Below, one piece after another: positions 1 through 9,108 of a DNA stretch of 64,000 nt. Numbering within the stretch: position 1 is the first letter of the stretch; every line of letters starts with the position of its first letter. The position numbers were made by a program, and so were the translations under genes. The DNA lies in contig JAPPUL010000082.1 in assembly GCA_026874595.1 (NCBI GenBank), positions 498,001-562,000 on the forward strand. The letters run 5' to 3'. The stretch is from Sipunculus nudus (taxonomy: Eukaryota; Annelida; Sipuncula; Golfingiida; Sipunculidae). The notes below the pieces were generated by a model. That model made no database searches, was not told the origin of the DNA, and saw nothing but the letters and a program-made list of their open reading frames with translations.

Positions 1-189
1 TGTCTTCCTATACCTTTTTGTCAGCAAGTTTAAGACAACTCCTATTAACATAGTAAGGCCTATCGACTCTATAAATGGCAGCATATCATTCTCACCATAG
101 TATAGCGAGAACATTAACGGAAATATCTCAAAGAAACCTATAAATAGTATTAGTATGCTTTGTACGTATAAAACTATTCCAAAATTCAT
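1..189 (-). CDS. trkH: Potassium uptake protein TrkH, N-terminal fragment
   Basis: A minus-strand reading frame opens with ATG at 189 and runs off the left edge after 63 codons. It encodes two hydrophobic helices; the segment ending in the second (FPLMFSLYYGENDMLPFIES) resembles the start of TrkH/KtrB potassium translocating subunits. It begins 3 bp after the trkA stop codon, so the two are almost certainly co-transcribed, and TrkA is the regulatory partner of TrkH. The identification rests on the neighbour plus helix pattern, because the selectivity-filter repeats lie outside the window. Confidence 0.7.
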   Translation of the reverse strand, partial: MNFGIVLYVQSILILFIGFFEIFPLMFSLYYGENDMLPFIESIGLTMLIGVVLNLLTKRYRKT

Positions 190-192
190 ACG

Positions 193-1554
193 CTATCCAA
201 AAAACTCCCCTACTACTTGTACTGTCTCTGAACTTGAAAATATTATTATCTTGTCGTCCGCCTTTATTAAATCTTCTCCTTTTGGTATGATCTTCTCCTG
301 TCCTCGTATTATTGCTGCTATTAAACATCCTTTTGGAAAACGTATTTCTTTAAGGGGGATTCCTATTAGCTTATTATCTTCTCTTACTATATATTCTATT
401 ATCTCTGCATTATTCTCTCCTAACATCACTATCGATAATACGTTTCCACGCCTTATGTATTTTAATATTTCTCCGACTGTGGCTATCTTTGGTATAACAA
501 TTGCATCTACTCCCGCAAGCGATACCAACGGAAGATAATCTTTTCTCTGTATACTTGCTATTGTTTTGGGGACACTCTCTTGTTTAGCTATCATTGAGGC
601 CAGAATGTTTTTTTCCTCATCATCTGATACCGCCAAAAATGAATCTATATTTCCTAACCCCTCCTCTACTAATGCCTCCCTATCTGTATAACTACAGTTT
701 ACGACCTCTATCTTATGAAATTGCTCCGAAAAACTTATACACTTAGCCCTATCCTCCTCTATCACCTTAATAGATTTACCCTGTCTCTCAAACTCCTCGC
801 ATAGTAAGTGCGTTATTTTAGAAACCCCTATTATAAATACCTTATGTATTTCCTTGTATGATTCATGAAAATATGGTGCTATAACAGCAAAGTCTTCCTT
901 CTTTGCTATTATATAGACTTTATCACCTCCTACTAAATTGCCTTCTCCTTGCGGGACTATTAACTCATCATTTCGGATTATCGCCAATATCAACATCCTC
1001 TTTAATGCCTCTATTTGGCCTATCTCCTTTATATTCATATCTGCTATCTGTAAGCCCGATGTTATGCGATAACCCTTTATCATAACGTCTTCTTCATCAA
1101 ACTCCACTATCTCAAAAGCTGCCGGCGACGTTATTAGTTTTAATATTCTTTCCGTTGTTACATGTTCAGGATTTATTAGTACATCTATTCCAAGCTCTTC
1201 TTTTGTAAATAATATTCCTTCTTCACCATCATCTAGCTTATCTCCAAAAAAATGATGCCTTATACGTGCAATCTTAAAGGGCACATTAAATTTCTTTGCT
1301 ATAAAACAGGCTATGATATTGCTCTCATCTTTATCTGTTGCCGCAATTAGTACATCACAAGTTTTTACTCCCGCCTTTAATAAGGTAGCTATCTCACTAC
1401 CATAGCCAACAACTGTTAGTACATCAAGCTTACGGTTTATCTCTATTACCCTATAAGGATCTTTATCTATTATTACCACATTATGTTCCTCTACTGTAAG
1501 CGTCTCTGCTATGTGATAACCTACCTCGCCTGCTCCTATTATTATTATATCCAT
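193..1554 (-). CDS. trkA: Trk potassium uptake regulatory protein TrkA
   Basis: 453 residues, the normal length for a full TrkA with two tandem RCK (TrkA-N plus TrkA-C) units. TrkA is a cytosolic NAD(H)/nucleotide-binding ring that gates TrkH. The first Rossmann fold has an intact dinucleotide motif (GAGEVG, residues 7-12) followed by an acidic residue at the end of strand 2. The second fold begins near residue 235 with GVSKIT, which lacks the classical glycine pattern, so only the first site may bind nucleotide well. It lies downstream of dnaN (66 bp gap) and 3 bp upstream of trkH. Confidence 0.9.
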   Translation of the reverse strand: MDIIIIGAGEVGYHIAETLTVEEHNVVIIDKDPYRVIEINRKLDVLTVVGYGSEIATLLKAGVKTCDVLIAATDKDESNIIACFIAKKFNVPFKIARIRHHFFGDKLDDGEEGILFTKEELGIDVLINPEHVTTERILKLITSPAAFEIVEFDEEDVMIKGYRITSGLQIADMNIKEIGQIEALKRMLILAIIRNDELIVPQGEGNLVGGDKVYIIAKKEDFAVIAPYFHESYKEIHKVFIIGVSKITHLLCEEFERQGKSIKVIEEDRAKCISFSEQFHKIEVVNCSYTDREALVEEGLGNIDSFLAVSDDEEKNILASMIAKQESVPKTIASIQRKDYLPLVSLAGVDAIVIPKIATVGEILKYIRRGNVLSIVMLGENNAEIIEYIVREDNKLIGIPLKEIRFPKGCLIAAIIRGQEKIIPKGEDLIKADDKIIIFSSSETVQVVGEFFG

Positions 1555-1619
1555 TCTTTCTCTCTAAAACGTCTTATCTTACTACATATTTACTTCTTTT
1601 ATCTATTTTATCTTAATAT

Positions 1620-2744
1620 TTAATTTGTAGGTAGTTTCATTGGCATTATTACTGTAAAGTAATCTTGTGTTCCCTTACCATTTATTAACATTGGGCCTGT
1701 GTCTTTTTGTAAATAAATTTCCACCTCTTCCTCTTCTATTTCCTTTATTGCATCTAGGATATATCTATAATTAAACGCTATCTCAATATCTTCTCCCTTA
1801 TAATCTATCTCAACTTCATCTTGTGCCTCACCCAATAACGCATTTCGTCCCATCACCCTTAAAAATCCTTCTCGTATATCAAATCTTATTAATGATATCT
1901 TTTCATCTACTATTAACGATACTCGCTTTATTGCATCCTCAAGTACTTTCCGATTTAATACGATTTTCGTCTCTCCTCGCTCTGGGATTACTGTTGTATA
2001 ATCTGGAAATTGTCCTTCATATAAGGTTGAGAATATCTCCATCTCCCCTATCCTAAAAAATATTTGCTTTTCTGTAACTGATATCTTTGTCTTTTTATTC
2101 TCACTTTCATAACTTTCTAATATCCGCAATATTTCATGTAGCACTTTAGATGGAACTATAACTCTAAGTTCTTTATATTCTCCCTCCTCTTCCTTCTTCA
2201 AATATGTTAATCGTTTACCATCTGTTGAAACATATACTTGTTTTCCTTGTGTTATTTCAAATAGTATTCCATTTAAAAAATATCTTGTTTCGTCCTTAGA
2301 TACAGATGCTATTGTCTTTTTTATCGCATCCTGAAGTTCTTCATCTTTTAGAATTAATATATCCTCTTCTACAAATAAAGGAATATCTGGATAATTATCT
2401 TTCGGTATTCCTTGTATCATAAATCTCGTCTTTACTTTTTTATCTGTTGATTGTATTCGTAAATTGTTGTTTACTTGAATTATCTTTATATTTCCTACGG
2501 GAAAACTTCTTATTATTTCTAATAATTTCTTTGCACTTACTGTTAATGTTCCCTCAGTTATAATCTGAGCTTCTACCCAGGATTTAAATCCTATTTCAAG
2601 GTCTGTTGTATTTATCCATACTTTATCATTGTCTGTTTCAAGTAATACATTCTCAAGCATGGGTATTGTTGTTTTTGTTGAGATCATTCGCTCTGATAAA
2701 CGTAATATTTTTTCAAGATTCTCTTGTAAACATATAAATTCCAT
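1620..2744 (-). CDS. dnaN: DNA polymerase III sliding clamp, beta subunit
   Basis: Beta clamp, which forms the dimeric ring holding DNA polymerase III on DNA. The start at 2744 is preferred over the in-frame ATG at 2759, because a GAGG sequence lies about 9 bases before it and the protein then begins MEFICLQENL, as clamps usually do; this gives 374 residues. Family landmarks include FPVGNIKI in the first domain, DETRYFLNGILFE in the second, and the C-terminal MPMKLPTN, close to the canonical MPMR(L) end that lines the polymerase-binding pocket. It follows dnaA on the same strand, the usual order at bacterial origins. Confidence 0.95.
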   Translation of the reverse strand: MEFICLQENLEKILRLSERMISTKTTIPMLENVLLETDNDKVWINTTDLEIGFKSWVEAQIITEGTLTVSAKKLLEIIRSFPVGNIKIIQVNNNLRIQSTDKKVKTRFMIQGIPKDNYPDIPLFVEEDILILKDEELQDAIKKTIASVSKDETRYFLNGILFEITQGKQVYVSTDGKRLTYLKKEEEGEYKELRVIVPSKVLHEILRILESYESENKKTKISVTEKQIFFRIGEMEIFSTLYEGQFPDYTTVIPERGETKIVLNRKVLEDAIKRVSLIVDEKISLIRFDIREGFLRVMGRNALLGEAQDEVEIDYKGEDIEIAFNYRYILDAIKEIEEEEVEIYLQKDTGPMLINGKGTQDYFTVIMPMKLPTN

Positions 2745-3061
2745 AATATATTTCCTCATTTTAGATAGTAGTATTTGTATTTATTTACTTAACTATGAAT
2801 TATAAATATAAATTAATATTATATAACTATTATTCTTCTTAATATATCATGTTTATTTGTCTAAAATAGATTATGTAGCTTATCTAGTAAAGATTTATAT
2901 AGTTTAAAACTTGTTTAAAACATTGTTTTTTTTATAAACAAAGCATATTAAGTTTAGAGTATATTTTTTTTATAAAGATCTGTAATAATTTAATCTTTTA
3001 ATATGCTTTATTATCACTAATGCTATGTTTTTGAATCTTAATTTTGCTTTGTTTGTTTTGC
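2745..3061. other. dnaA-dnaN intergenic region, candidate oriC
   Basis: About 300 bp of very A+T-rich DNA without a gene. It contains long T runs, a perfect 11 bp inverted repeat (2940-2950 with 2999-3009), and one weak match to a DnaA box of the form TTATNNACA (2932-2940). Base composition switches here: in dnaN the plus strand has more C than G (bases 1681-1740 hold 13 C and 6 G), whereas in dnaA the two are balanced or G-rich. In Borrelia the origin maps between dnaA and dnaN. No canonical TTATCCACA box was found, so the assignment is tentative. Confidence 0.4.
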
Positions 3062-4444
3062 TTAGGTTAATTGATTTAACTTCATCTTTATATTCTCAAC
3101 GTCATTACGAATGGATTCACTTTTCTTAAGCTCTTTTTCTATCTTATTATATGCAGATATTATTGTCGAGTGAGTTCTGCCACCAAACTCATGTCCAAGG
3201 TCTGTTGTAGATAGGCTTGTTAACTCTTTAGCTAAGTAAATGGATATGTGTCTAGGTTTTACGATTAAATTATTTCTTTTTTTTGATTTTAAATCAATAA
3301 AGCTAATATTATAATATTTGGCGACCTGCTTTTGAATATCTTCTATGCTAACCTTTTTACTTATTATCTCTTTTTGTAAGATATCTTTTAAATTCTCACT
3401 AACTACTTTTAAAGTTAAATCTTCTTTAAGCAGATTCTTAATTGCTTTAGTCTTAATTACTGCAGCTTCTAAATCTCGTACATTATTTGTTATATTGTTA
3501 GCGAGGAAGTCTATGATTTCGTCTTTGATTAATATATTATATTTCACAAGTTTCTTTTTAATAATAGCTTTTCTTGTTTCAAAATTTGGTGGCTTTATAT
3601 CTGCAACTAAGCCTGAGGCAAAACGAGATATTAAACGATCTGTTACTTTCTTTAATTCCTGTGGGGAACGATCACTTGTAAAAACCATTTGTTTGCCTGA
3701 TTGATTTAATATGTTAAAAGTATGGAATAATTCTTCTTGTATACCTTCTTTTTGTTCTAGGAATTGTATATCATCGACTAAAAGAATATCTGAGTAACGG
3801 AATTTAAGACGAAATGCATGTACGCGACCTTTTTGTAAAGAATTAATATACTCATTTGTAAATTGTTCGCTTGTTATGTATATTACTTGCATTAAAGGAT
3901 CATTTTTAGAAATATCATGACCTATAGCTTGCATAAGGTGGGTTTTACCAAGTCCAACGCCACCATATATAAATAAAGGATTATAATCTGTGCCTGGGTA
4001 TTCTGCTATTCGTTTAGCCGCAGCGTAAGCAAGTTGACTATTTATTCCGACTACAAACTGCTCAAAGGTATGTCTTTGTTCTAAAGAGTGCTTTTTTGAG
4101 GGATTTTTTGATTTTGAGTTCTTTTGTTTTTGAAAATCTTGATTTTTATTAGAACTTAATGTTTTGAATTGATCTGATAAGTTTTTTTGTTGTGAAGCTT
4201 CATCAGAACCTGAAATATAAACTAGAATCTCAAGTTTTGAGTTAAAGCGTTTTCTAATAAAGTCTTTAAGAGCAGGTATATATTTATCTTCAACCCGTTC
4301 TTTATAAAGGTTATTGGGAACAGACAGAAGTATTTTGTCATTGTCTTTAGACATAAACTTGATATAATCAAGCCAAAGTTCCCTATCTTTCGGGAAGGTT
4401 TTATTAAGATACTCAAAAATAAGTTCATAAGATTCTATTGACAT
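3062..4444 (-). CDS. dnaA: Chromosomal replication initiator DnaA
   Basis: 460 residues, normal for DnaA. The N-terminal domain I is followed by a low-complexity Lys/Gln/Ser linker (about 80-120). The AAA+ ATPase has Walker A GGVGLGKT at 161-168 and Walker B LLVDD at 221-225. The C-terminal DNA-binding domain carries the DnaA signature as FGGRTHSTIISAYNKI. It binds DnaA boxes and opens the origin. It is transcribed toward dnaN and divergently from the iron-transport operon. No strong ribosome-binding site precedes the ATG. Confidence 0.97.
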   Translation of the reverse strand: MSIESYELIFEYLNKTFPKDRELWLDYIKFMSKDNDKILLSVPNNLYKERVEDKYIPALKDFIRKRFNSKLEILVYISGSDEASQQKNLSDQFKTLSSNKNQDFQKQKNSKSKNPSKKHSLEQRHTFEQFVVGINSQLAYAAAKRIAEYPGTDYNPLFIYGGVGLGKTHLMQAIGHDISKNDPLMQVIYITSEQFTNEYINSLQKGRVHAFRLKFRYSDILLVDDIQFLEQKEGIQEELFHTFNILNQSGKQMVFTSDRSPQELKKVTDRLISRFASGLVADIKPPNFETRKAIIKKKLVKYNILIKDEIIDFLANNITNNVRDLEAAVIKTKAIKNLLKEDLTLKVVSENLKDILQKEIISKKVSIEDIQKQVAKYYNISFIDLKSKKRNNLIVKPRHISIYLAKELTSLSTTDLGHEFGGRTHSTIISAYNKIEKELKKSESIRNDVENIKMKLNQLT

Positions 4445-4814
4445 CTAAAGACCATAATAAACATAAAATAAAAACGTTATAGACAAGTTGCAAACAAAAT
4501 GAATAAATCAAGCTAGAGTTAAAACTAAGGCTCACAAAGTATTACAAAAGCATGTTGTAAGTATTCAAAAAGTTATGAACAACTAATTGACAATATCCTT
4601 GCAACAATAAATAAAGTCGACTAAATAAAATTAGACATTAGACATTTAGGTATGAGGAGTATGTAATAGGCAAAAAACAGATATAAAAACACTTTAAACC
4701 CAATAGATATAGGGATTTAGCATAAAAAAGTAAGTATTTATAGTTTTAAATTTTTATTTACTGTATTTTTTGAAATATCTTATATTTAGATTAGATTTTA
4801 AGGAGGATAGGATT
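4445..4814. other. Divergent spacer between dnaA and the ABC operon
   Basis: 370 bp of A+T-rich DNA with no gene. Two weak DnaA-box-like sequences of the form TTATNNACA occur at 4477-4485 and 4573-4581, so the functional origin could include or lie in this side of dnaA. A plus-strand TTGACA is at 4587-4592, but no good -10 follows at 17 bp. The 3' end holds the strong Shine-Dalgarno AAGGAGG (about 4800-4806) of the following lipoprotein gene. Confidence 0.35.
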
Positions 4815-6167
4815 ATGAAACTAATATCAATAAAGTTTCGAGTATTTATAGTTGTACTTCTGCTTGGTATAGTAGTTAAAACATCCTGCTCGACGGAGAA
4901 AAATACTTTATCAATCGTTACATCCTTCCCTAAAGACCTAACAACAAGTTTTAAAAATGCATTTGAAGATAAAAATGCAAATCTAAAGGTAACAATTCTT
5001 AATAAGTCTACATCGTCTAGTATAAAGTATATTCAAGAAACAGCATCAAAAAATAATACAGACTTATTTTGGGCATCCGCTCCAGATGCTTTTGAAGTAC
5101 TAAAAGAAAACAATTTACTACAAAAACATGAAGTAAACATAAGCGGAATACCTAATAAAATAGGCTCCTTCCCAATTAATGATCCAGAAGGGTATTATAA
5201 AGGTTTTGCAGCAGCAGGTTATGGAATCATGTGGAATACTCGCTATACAAAAGCAAAAGAACTACCAGCACCAAAAGATTGGGAAGACTTAAAAAAACCT
5301 GTCTATTTTAATCATGTTGCGATGTCTTCTCCTTCTCGTTCAGGCACCACTCATCTTACATTAGAGACTATCCTACAATCTGAAGGTTGGACTAAAGGTT
5401 GGGAGACTATGAAATTCATTGCAGGGAATTTTAGAACAGTTACTGAACGGAGTTTTGGAGTTCCTGATGGAGTAAATAGCGGAGATTTTGGCATTGGAAT
5501 AGTTATCGACTTTTTTGGATTATCTTCAAAAGGAGCAGGGTTTCCTGTTGAATTTATATATCCTCCAAAAACATCTTTGGTCCCCGCAAATATCGCTATC
5601 ATAAAAAATGCACCAAATAAAGAAATGGCTGTTAAATTCATTGATTTTATATTATCGGATGAAGGACAAGAAATATTATTAGACCCGAAAATACGGCGAC
5701 TGCCAGTAAATCCCAAAACTTATACAAAAGCTCCTAAACACTTTCCAAACCCTTTTACCGATAACTCGCTTAAAACCGCTTTATATTTTGATCTTAATTT
5801 ATCTAAAACTAGATATAATTTGGTTAACTCCTTATTTGACGTCATGATTACATATCGTATGGAGGCCCTACGAAAAGCTACCAAAGCTATACATGATGCA
5901 TCTGGAGAATTAAATGCTTTGTCAACACCAAATTTAAAAGCAAAAGCCCTTATTGAAAAAGCAAAAGAATTATTAGTAGCAGTACCTATTGATGAGGCAA
6001 AGGCTAACAATAAAGAATTTAGTGCGATTTTTACTAAAAAACGTAAAAAAGCTACGGATAAAGTAACAGGTAGGCAGGCAGAAGTTGAGGCTAAGTGGGA
6101 TGAGTTTATTCAGAACAATTATAAAGAGGCTGAAGAATTAGCCAAAAAGGCAATCTCTATGATGTGA
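4815..6167 (+). CDS. Iron(III)-type ABC transporter substrate-binding lipoprotein
   Basis: Binding protein of the ABC importer encoded by the next two genes; it delivers a ligand, probably ferric iron, to the permease. The ATG at 4815 is chosen because AAGGAGG lies just upstream; it opens a signal peptide ending in a lipobox-like VVKTSC. The mature protein (about 425 residues) is of the FbpA/extracellular solute-binding type, with landmarks such as GIMWNTRY, PSRSGTTHLT and FILSDEGQEILLDP. A charged Lys/Ala-rich tail extends beyond the usual length. Ligand identity (iron, or another compound of this subfamily) is inferred from operon architecture. The base composition lacks the strong G excess seen further right. 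Confidence 0.8.
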   Translation: MKLISIKFRVFIVVLLLGIVVKTSCSTEKNTLSIVTSFPKDLTTSFKNAFEDKNANLKVTILNKSTSSSIKYIQETASKNNTDLFWASAPDAFEVLKENNLLQKHEVNISGIPNKIGSFPINDPEGYYKGFAAAGYGIMWNTRYTKAKELPAPKDWEDLKKPVYFNHVAMSSPSRSGTTHLTLETILQSEGWTKGWETMKFIAGNFRTVTERSFGVPDGVNSGDFGIGIVIDFFGLSSKGAGFPVEFIYPPKTSLVPANIAIIKNAPNKEMAVKFIDFILSDEGQEILLDPKIRRLPVNPKTYTKAPKHFPNPFTDNSLKTALYFDLNLSKTRYNLVNSLFDVMITYRMEALRKATKAIHDASGELNALSTPNLKAKALIEKAKELLVAVPIDEAKANNKEFSAIFTKKRKKATDKVTGRQAEVEAKWDEFIQNNYKEAEELAKKAISMM

Positions 6168-6212
6168 AATAGCTATTAATATAATTAAAAAGAGCTTGCA
6201 TATGTTAAATAT

Positions 6213-7949
6213 ATGAAACAACGAAATAACCGTATCAGAAAATCGTCTCTAGTATTAAAGCTTTCGTCATACCAGTGGGGACCAATAACTATAGCAACAG
6301 CCATTGCAATATTCTTAACATTTGTACTAATACTGCCAATTGTTAAAGTTATATTTATCGCCTTCCAAGATGTAAACGGTAATATTACGCTTAACAACTT
6401 TATTGACTTTTTTAATGCATCTTTATTTCAAGAATCGTTTCTAAACTCCATATATGTATCTATAATGACAGTTATAGTTTCAACTATAATTGCAATACCT
6501 TTAGCTTACTTTACTACTCGATTCAACTTCAGCGGTACAGCAATTATTCAAACACTTGGAGTAATACCTCTTATTATGCCGCCATTTGTCGGGGCTGTTG
6601 CTATGTTACTATTTTTCGGCAGTAACGGAAGTGTAAACCTTTTATTATCTAAATATTTGGGATTTACTATACCTTTTATGAAAGGATTAAATGGAGTTAT
6701 TCTAGTTGAATCTATACACTATTTTCCTTTTATATTAATAAACTTATCGGCAAGCCTAAAAAACATTGATCGCTCGATGGAAGAAGCAGCTTTAAATCTT
6801 GGTTCAAAAGGCCTTAGATTATTTAGACGTATAGTATTTCCGCTTGCTATGCCTGGATATGTTGCAGGAGCATCTTTAGTATTCCTTAAAGTATTTGATG
6901 ATCTTGGGACACCACTATTATTAAATGTTAATAATATGTTAGCCCCTCAAGCCTATCTAAGAATTAGCTCTGTTGGCATCTCAGACCCAATAGGATATGT
7001 TATATCTGTAATACTTATACTATTTTCTTTGTTCTCAATGTGGGTTTCGTTTTGGGCAACTAAAAATAAAGATTATTCTACTACACAAAAAGGTGGTGGA
7101 GGTCTTATGCGACGAGACCTAAGGATATGGGAAAAAACTATAGCCTATATTACAATATCTATAATCTTATTATTTGTACTATCTCCGCACCTTGCACTAT
7201 TACTACTCTCATTTGCAAGTATATGGTCATTTAGTCCGCTTCCCGATGGATTTACACTAGCTCATTATGTACAGATGTTTACTTCCTCTAATATGTTTAT
7301 TACCAATACATTGCTTTATGCAGGACTTGCGGGACTTATTGATGTTATATTGGGTGTTGCTATTGCTTATATTGTTTGGCGTACACGCATTTGGGGTAGC
7401 AAGGCTCTTGATTTTATTGCAATGAGTGCTGTTGCTATTCCTGGTGTTGCACTTGGGATTGGCTATCTACGTATGTTTTATGATATTGAATTACCGTTTG
7501 CAAATGTTTCCTTGGCAAACTGGTGGGGCATAATAATTATTGCTCTTGCAATTCGTCGTTTGCCATATGCTCTAAGGGCTTGTGTTGCTGCTTTACAACA
7601 AGTTGCCCTGTCTCTTGAAGAAGCTGCTGAAAATATCGGAGCAAATAAATGGCGGACTGTTAAACGAATCACTATCCCTTTAATGACTGGAGGAATAATT
7701 GCGGGGTTTATTACAAGCTTTGCAACGGCTGCAGTCGAACTATCGGCAACTCTTATGTTAGTGGCAAGCGAGAATGATGCACCTCTTTCATATGGTATAT
7801 ACATTTTTATGCAAACTGCGGCAGGACGTGGGCCTGGAGCTGCTTTAGGCATTATAGCTGTTATAATCGTAGGTATTGCGACATACTTTTCTAACAAAAT
7901 TATCGAAAAAACAAAATATAAAACTAAAAGCGATCTAAAAGAGAAATAA
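6213..7949 (+). CDS. ABC transporter permease, fused FbpB-type (two permease domains)
   Basis: 578-residue inner-membrane protein with two consecutive binding-protein-dependent permease domains of about six helices each. Each carries an EAA coupling loop that docks on the ATPase: EEAALNLGSKGLRLFRR in the first half and EEAAENIGANKWRTVKR in the second. Fused double-domain permeases of this size are typical of ferric-iron (Fbp/Sfu) importers. It is flanked by its binding protein (45 bp upstream) and ATPase (1 bp downstream). Confidence 0.88.
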   Translation: MKQRNNRIRKSSLVLKLSSYQWGPITIATAIAIFLTFVLILPIVKVIFIAFQDVNGNITLNNFIDFFNASLFQESFLNSIYVSIMTVIVSTIIAIPLAYFTTRFNFSGTAIIQTLGVIPLIMPPFVGAVAMLLFFGSNGSVNLLLSKYLGFTIPFMKGLNGVILVESIHYFPFILINLSASLKNIDRSMEEAALNLGSKGLRLFRRIVFPLAMPGYVAGASLVFLKVFDDLGTPLLLNVNNMLAPQAYLRISSVGISDPIGYVISVILILFSLFSMWVSFWATKNKDYSTTQKGGGGLMRRDLRIWEKTIAYITISIILLFVLSPHLALLLLSFASIWSFSPLPDGFTLAHYVQMFTSSNMFITNTLLYAGLAGLIDVILGVAIAYIVWRTRIWGSKALDFIAMSAVAIPGVALGIGYLRMFYDIELPFANVSLANWWGIIIIALAIRRLPYALRACVAALQQVALSLEEAAENIGANKWRTVKRITIPLMTGGIIAGFITSFATAAVELSATLMLVASENDAPLSYGIYIFMQTAAGRGPGAALGIIAVIIVGIATYFSNKIIEKTKYKTKSDLKEK

Positions 7950-7950
7950 T

Positions 7951-9030
7951 ATGGGCCAAAAACACCAATCTGTTGATATAAAAATTGAAAATCTAAGTAT
8001 CACATTTGGCAAAACTAATGTACTTAAAGATATTAGCTTAAATATTAAAGCTGGTGAATTCTTTGCCTTTTTAGGACCCTCAGGCTCAGGAAAATCAACA
8101 CTGCTTCGCTCTATTGCAGGTTTTGGTCCAAAGCCAAAAGGAAAAATATTTATCGATAAACAAAATGTAACAAATATACCTCCTTGGAAGCGCAATGTAG
8201 GGATGGTCTTCCAGAATTATGCACTATGGCCTCATATGAGTGTTAGAAAAAATGTTGCATTTGGTTTAGAGGAACGTAAAGTTTCTAAAGAGGAAATAAA
8301 TAAGCGTGTTGATAAAGCACTTAGTCTAGTTGAGCTACAAGAGTTTGCAAACAAAAGACCAAATGAACTGTCTGGAGGCCAACAACAACGTGTTGCTTTG
8401 GCAAGGACCATTGTCATAGAACCTCGAGTACTACTACTTGATGAACCTTTATCTAATCTTGACGCAAACTTAAGAATACAAATGAGAACAGATATATTAA
8501 CCCTACAACGGAAATTAGGTTTAACAACAATATTTGTAACTCATGACCAAGAAGAAGCAAACAGTATTTCAGATAGAATGGCTGTGCTTGATAAGGGATT
8601 AATTAACCAAGTTGGAAAACCTATAGAACTTTATGATACGCCTAAAAACTTATTCGTTGCAAAATTCCTTGGCTCTGCCAATGTTATTACAGGAAAAATA
8701 AAGTCTGATAAAAAAAATAAACAAAACGTTTTTATAAGCACAAACGGATTAAGAATAAACATAGATGAAGAAGTTAAGGATAATGCAAGTTTAGTTTTCC
8801 GTCCGCAGAATGTATTGATTACAAAAACTAAACCAAGACGAAAAGATAATATAATTATAAGCGGCAGAATTATTCATAGAGAATTCCTTGGCAGCGCTTT
8901 TAGATACAGTATAGACGTTAATGGGCATTTACTGTTTGTTGATAACGTCCATAGCCTCGGAAGCTCTTATCTTGAAGAGAATACTAATGTATTTATACGT
9001 ATAAATAAAGGGCAGTATAATATAATATGA
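7951..9030 (+). CDS. ABC transporter ATP-binding protein, FbpC-type
   Basis: 359 residues: an ATPase domain plus a C-terminal TOBE-like regulatory domain (from about 235). Walker A GPSGSGKST (42-50), Q-loop in MVFQNYALWPHM (about 85-96), signature LSGGQ (140-144), Walker B LLLDEP (161-166) and switch His198 are all intact, so it should be active. ALWPHM and the TOBE tail place it in the MalK/PotA/FbpC group that energises importers. The ATG follows the permease stop after one base, indicating translational coupling. Confidence 0.9.
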   Translation: MGQKHQSVDIKIENLSITFGKTNVLKDISLNIKAGEFFAFLGPSGSGKSTLLRSIAGFGPKPKGKIFIDKQNVTNIPPWKRNVGMVFQNYALWPHMSVRKNVAFGLEERKVSKEEINKRVDKALSLVELQEFANKRPNELSGGQQQRVALARTIVIEPRVLLLDEPLSNLDANLRIQMRTDILTLQRKLGLTTIFVTHDQEEANSISDRMAVLDKGLINQVGKPIELYDTPKNLFVAKFLGSANVITGKIKSDKKNKQNVFISTNGLRINIDEEVKDNASLVFRPQNVLITKTKPRRKDNIIISGRIIHREFLGSAFRYSIDVNGHLLFVDNVHSLGSSYLEENTNVFIRINKGQYNII

Positions 9031-9108
9031 CGTAAGGTTATATTATCTGCACGAGCAGTTGTAACAAGCATTTGTAACAAGTATAGAGACTAAATTAAAT
9101 AATAATGT

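Noticed and set aside
2898-3010. Terminator of dnaA from the inverted repeat
   Set aside because: Arms are 48 bp apart and there is no T run in the right direction.
4445-4814. Fur box before the iron operon
   Set aside because: Only A/T-rich sequence without a convincing palindrome was seen.
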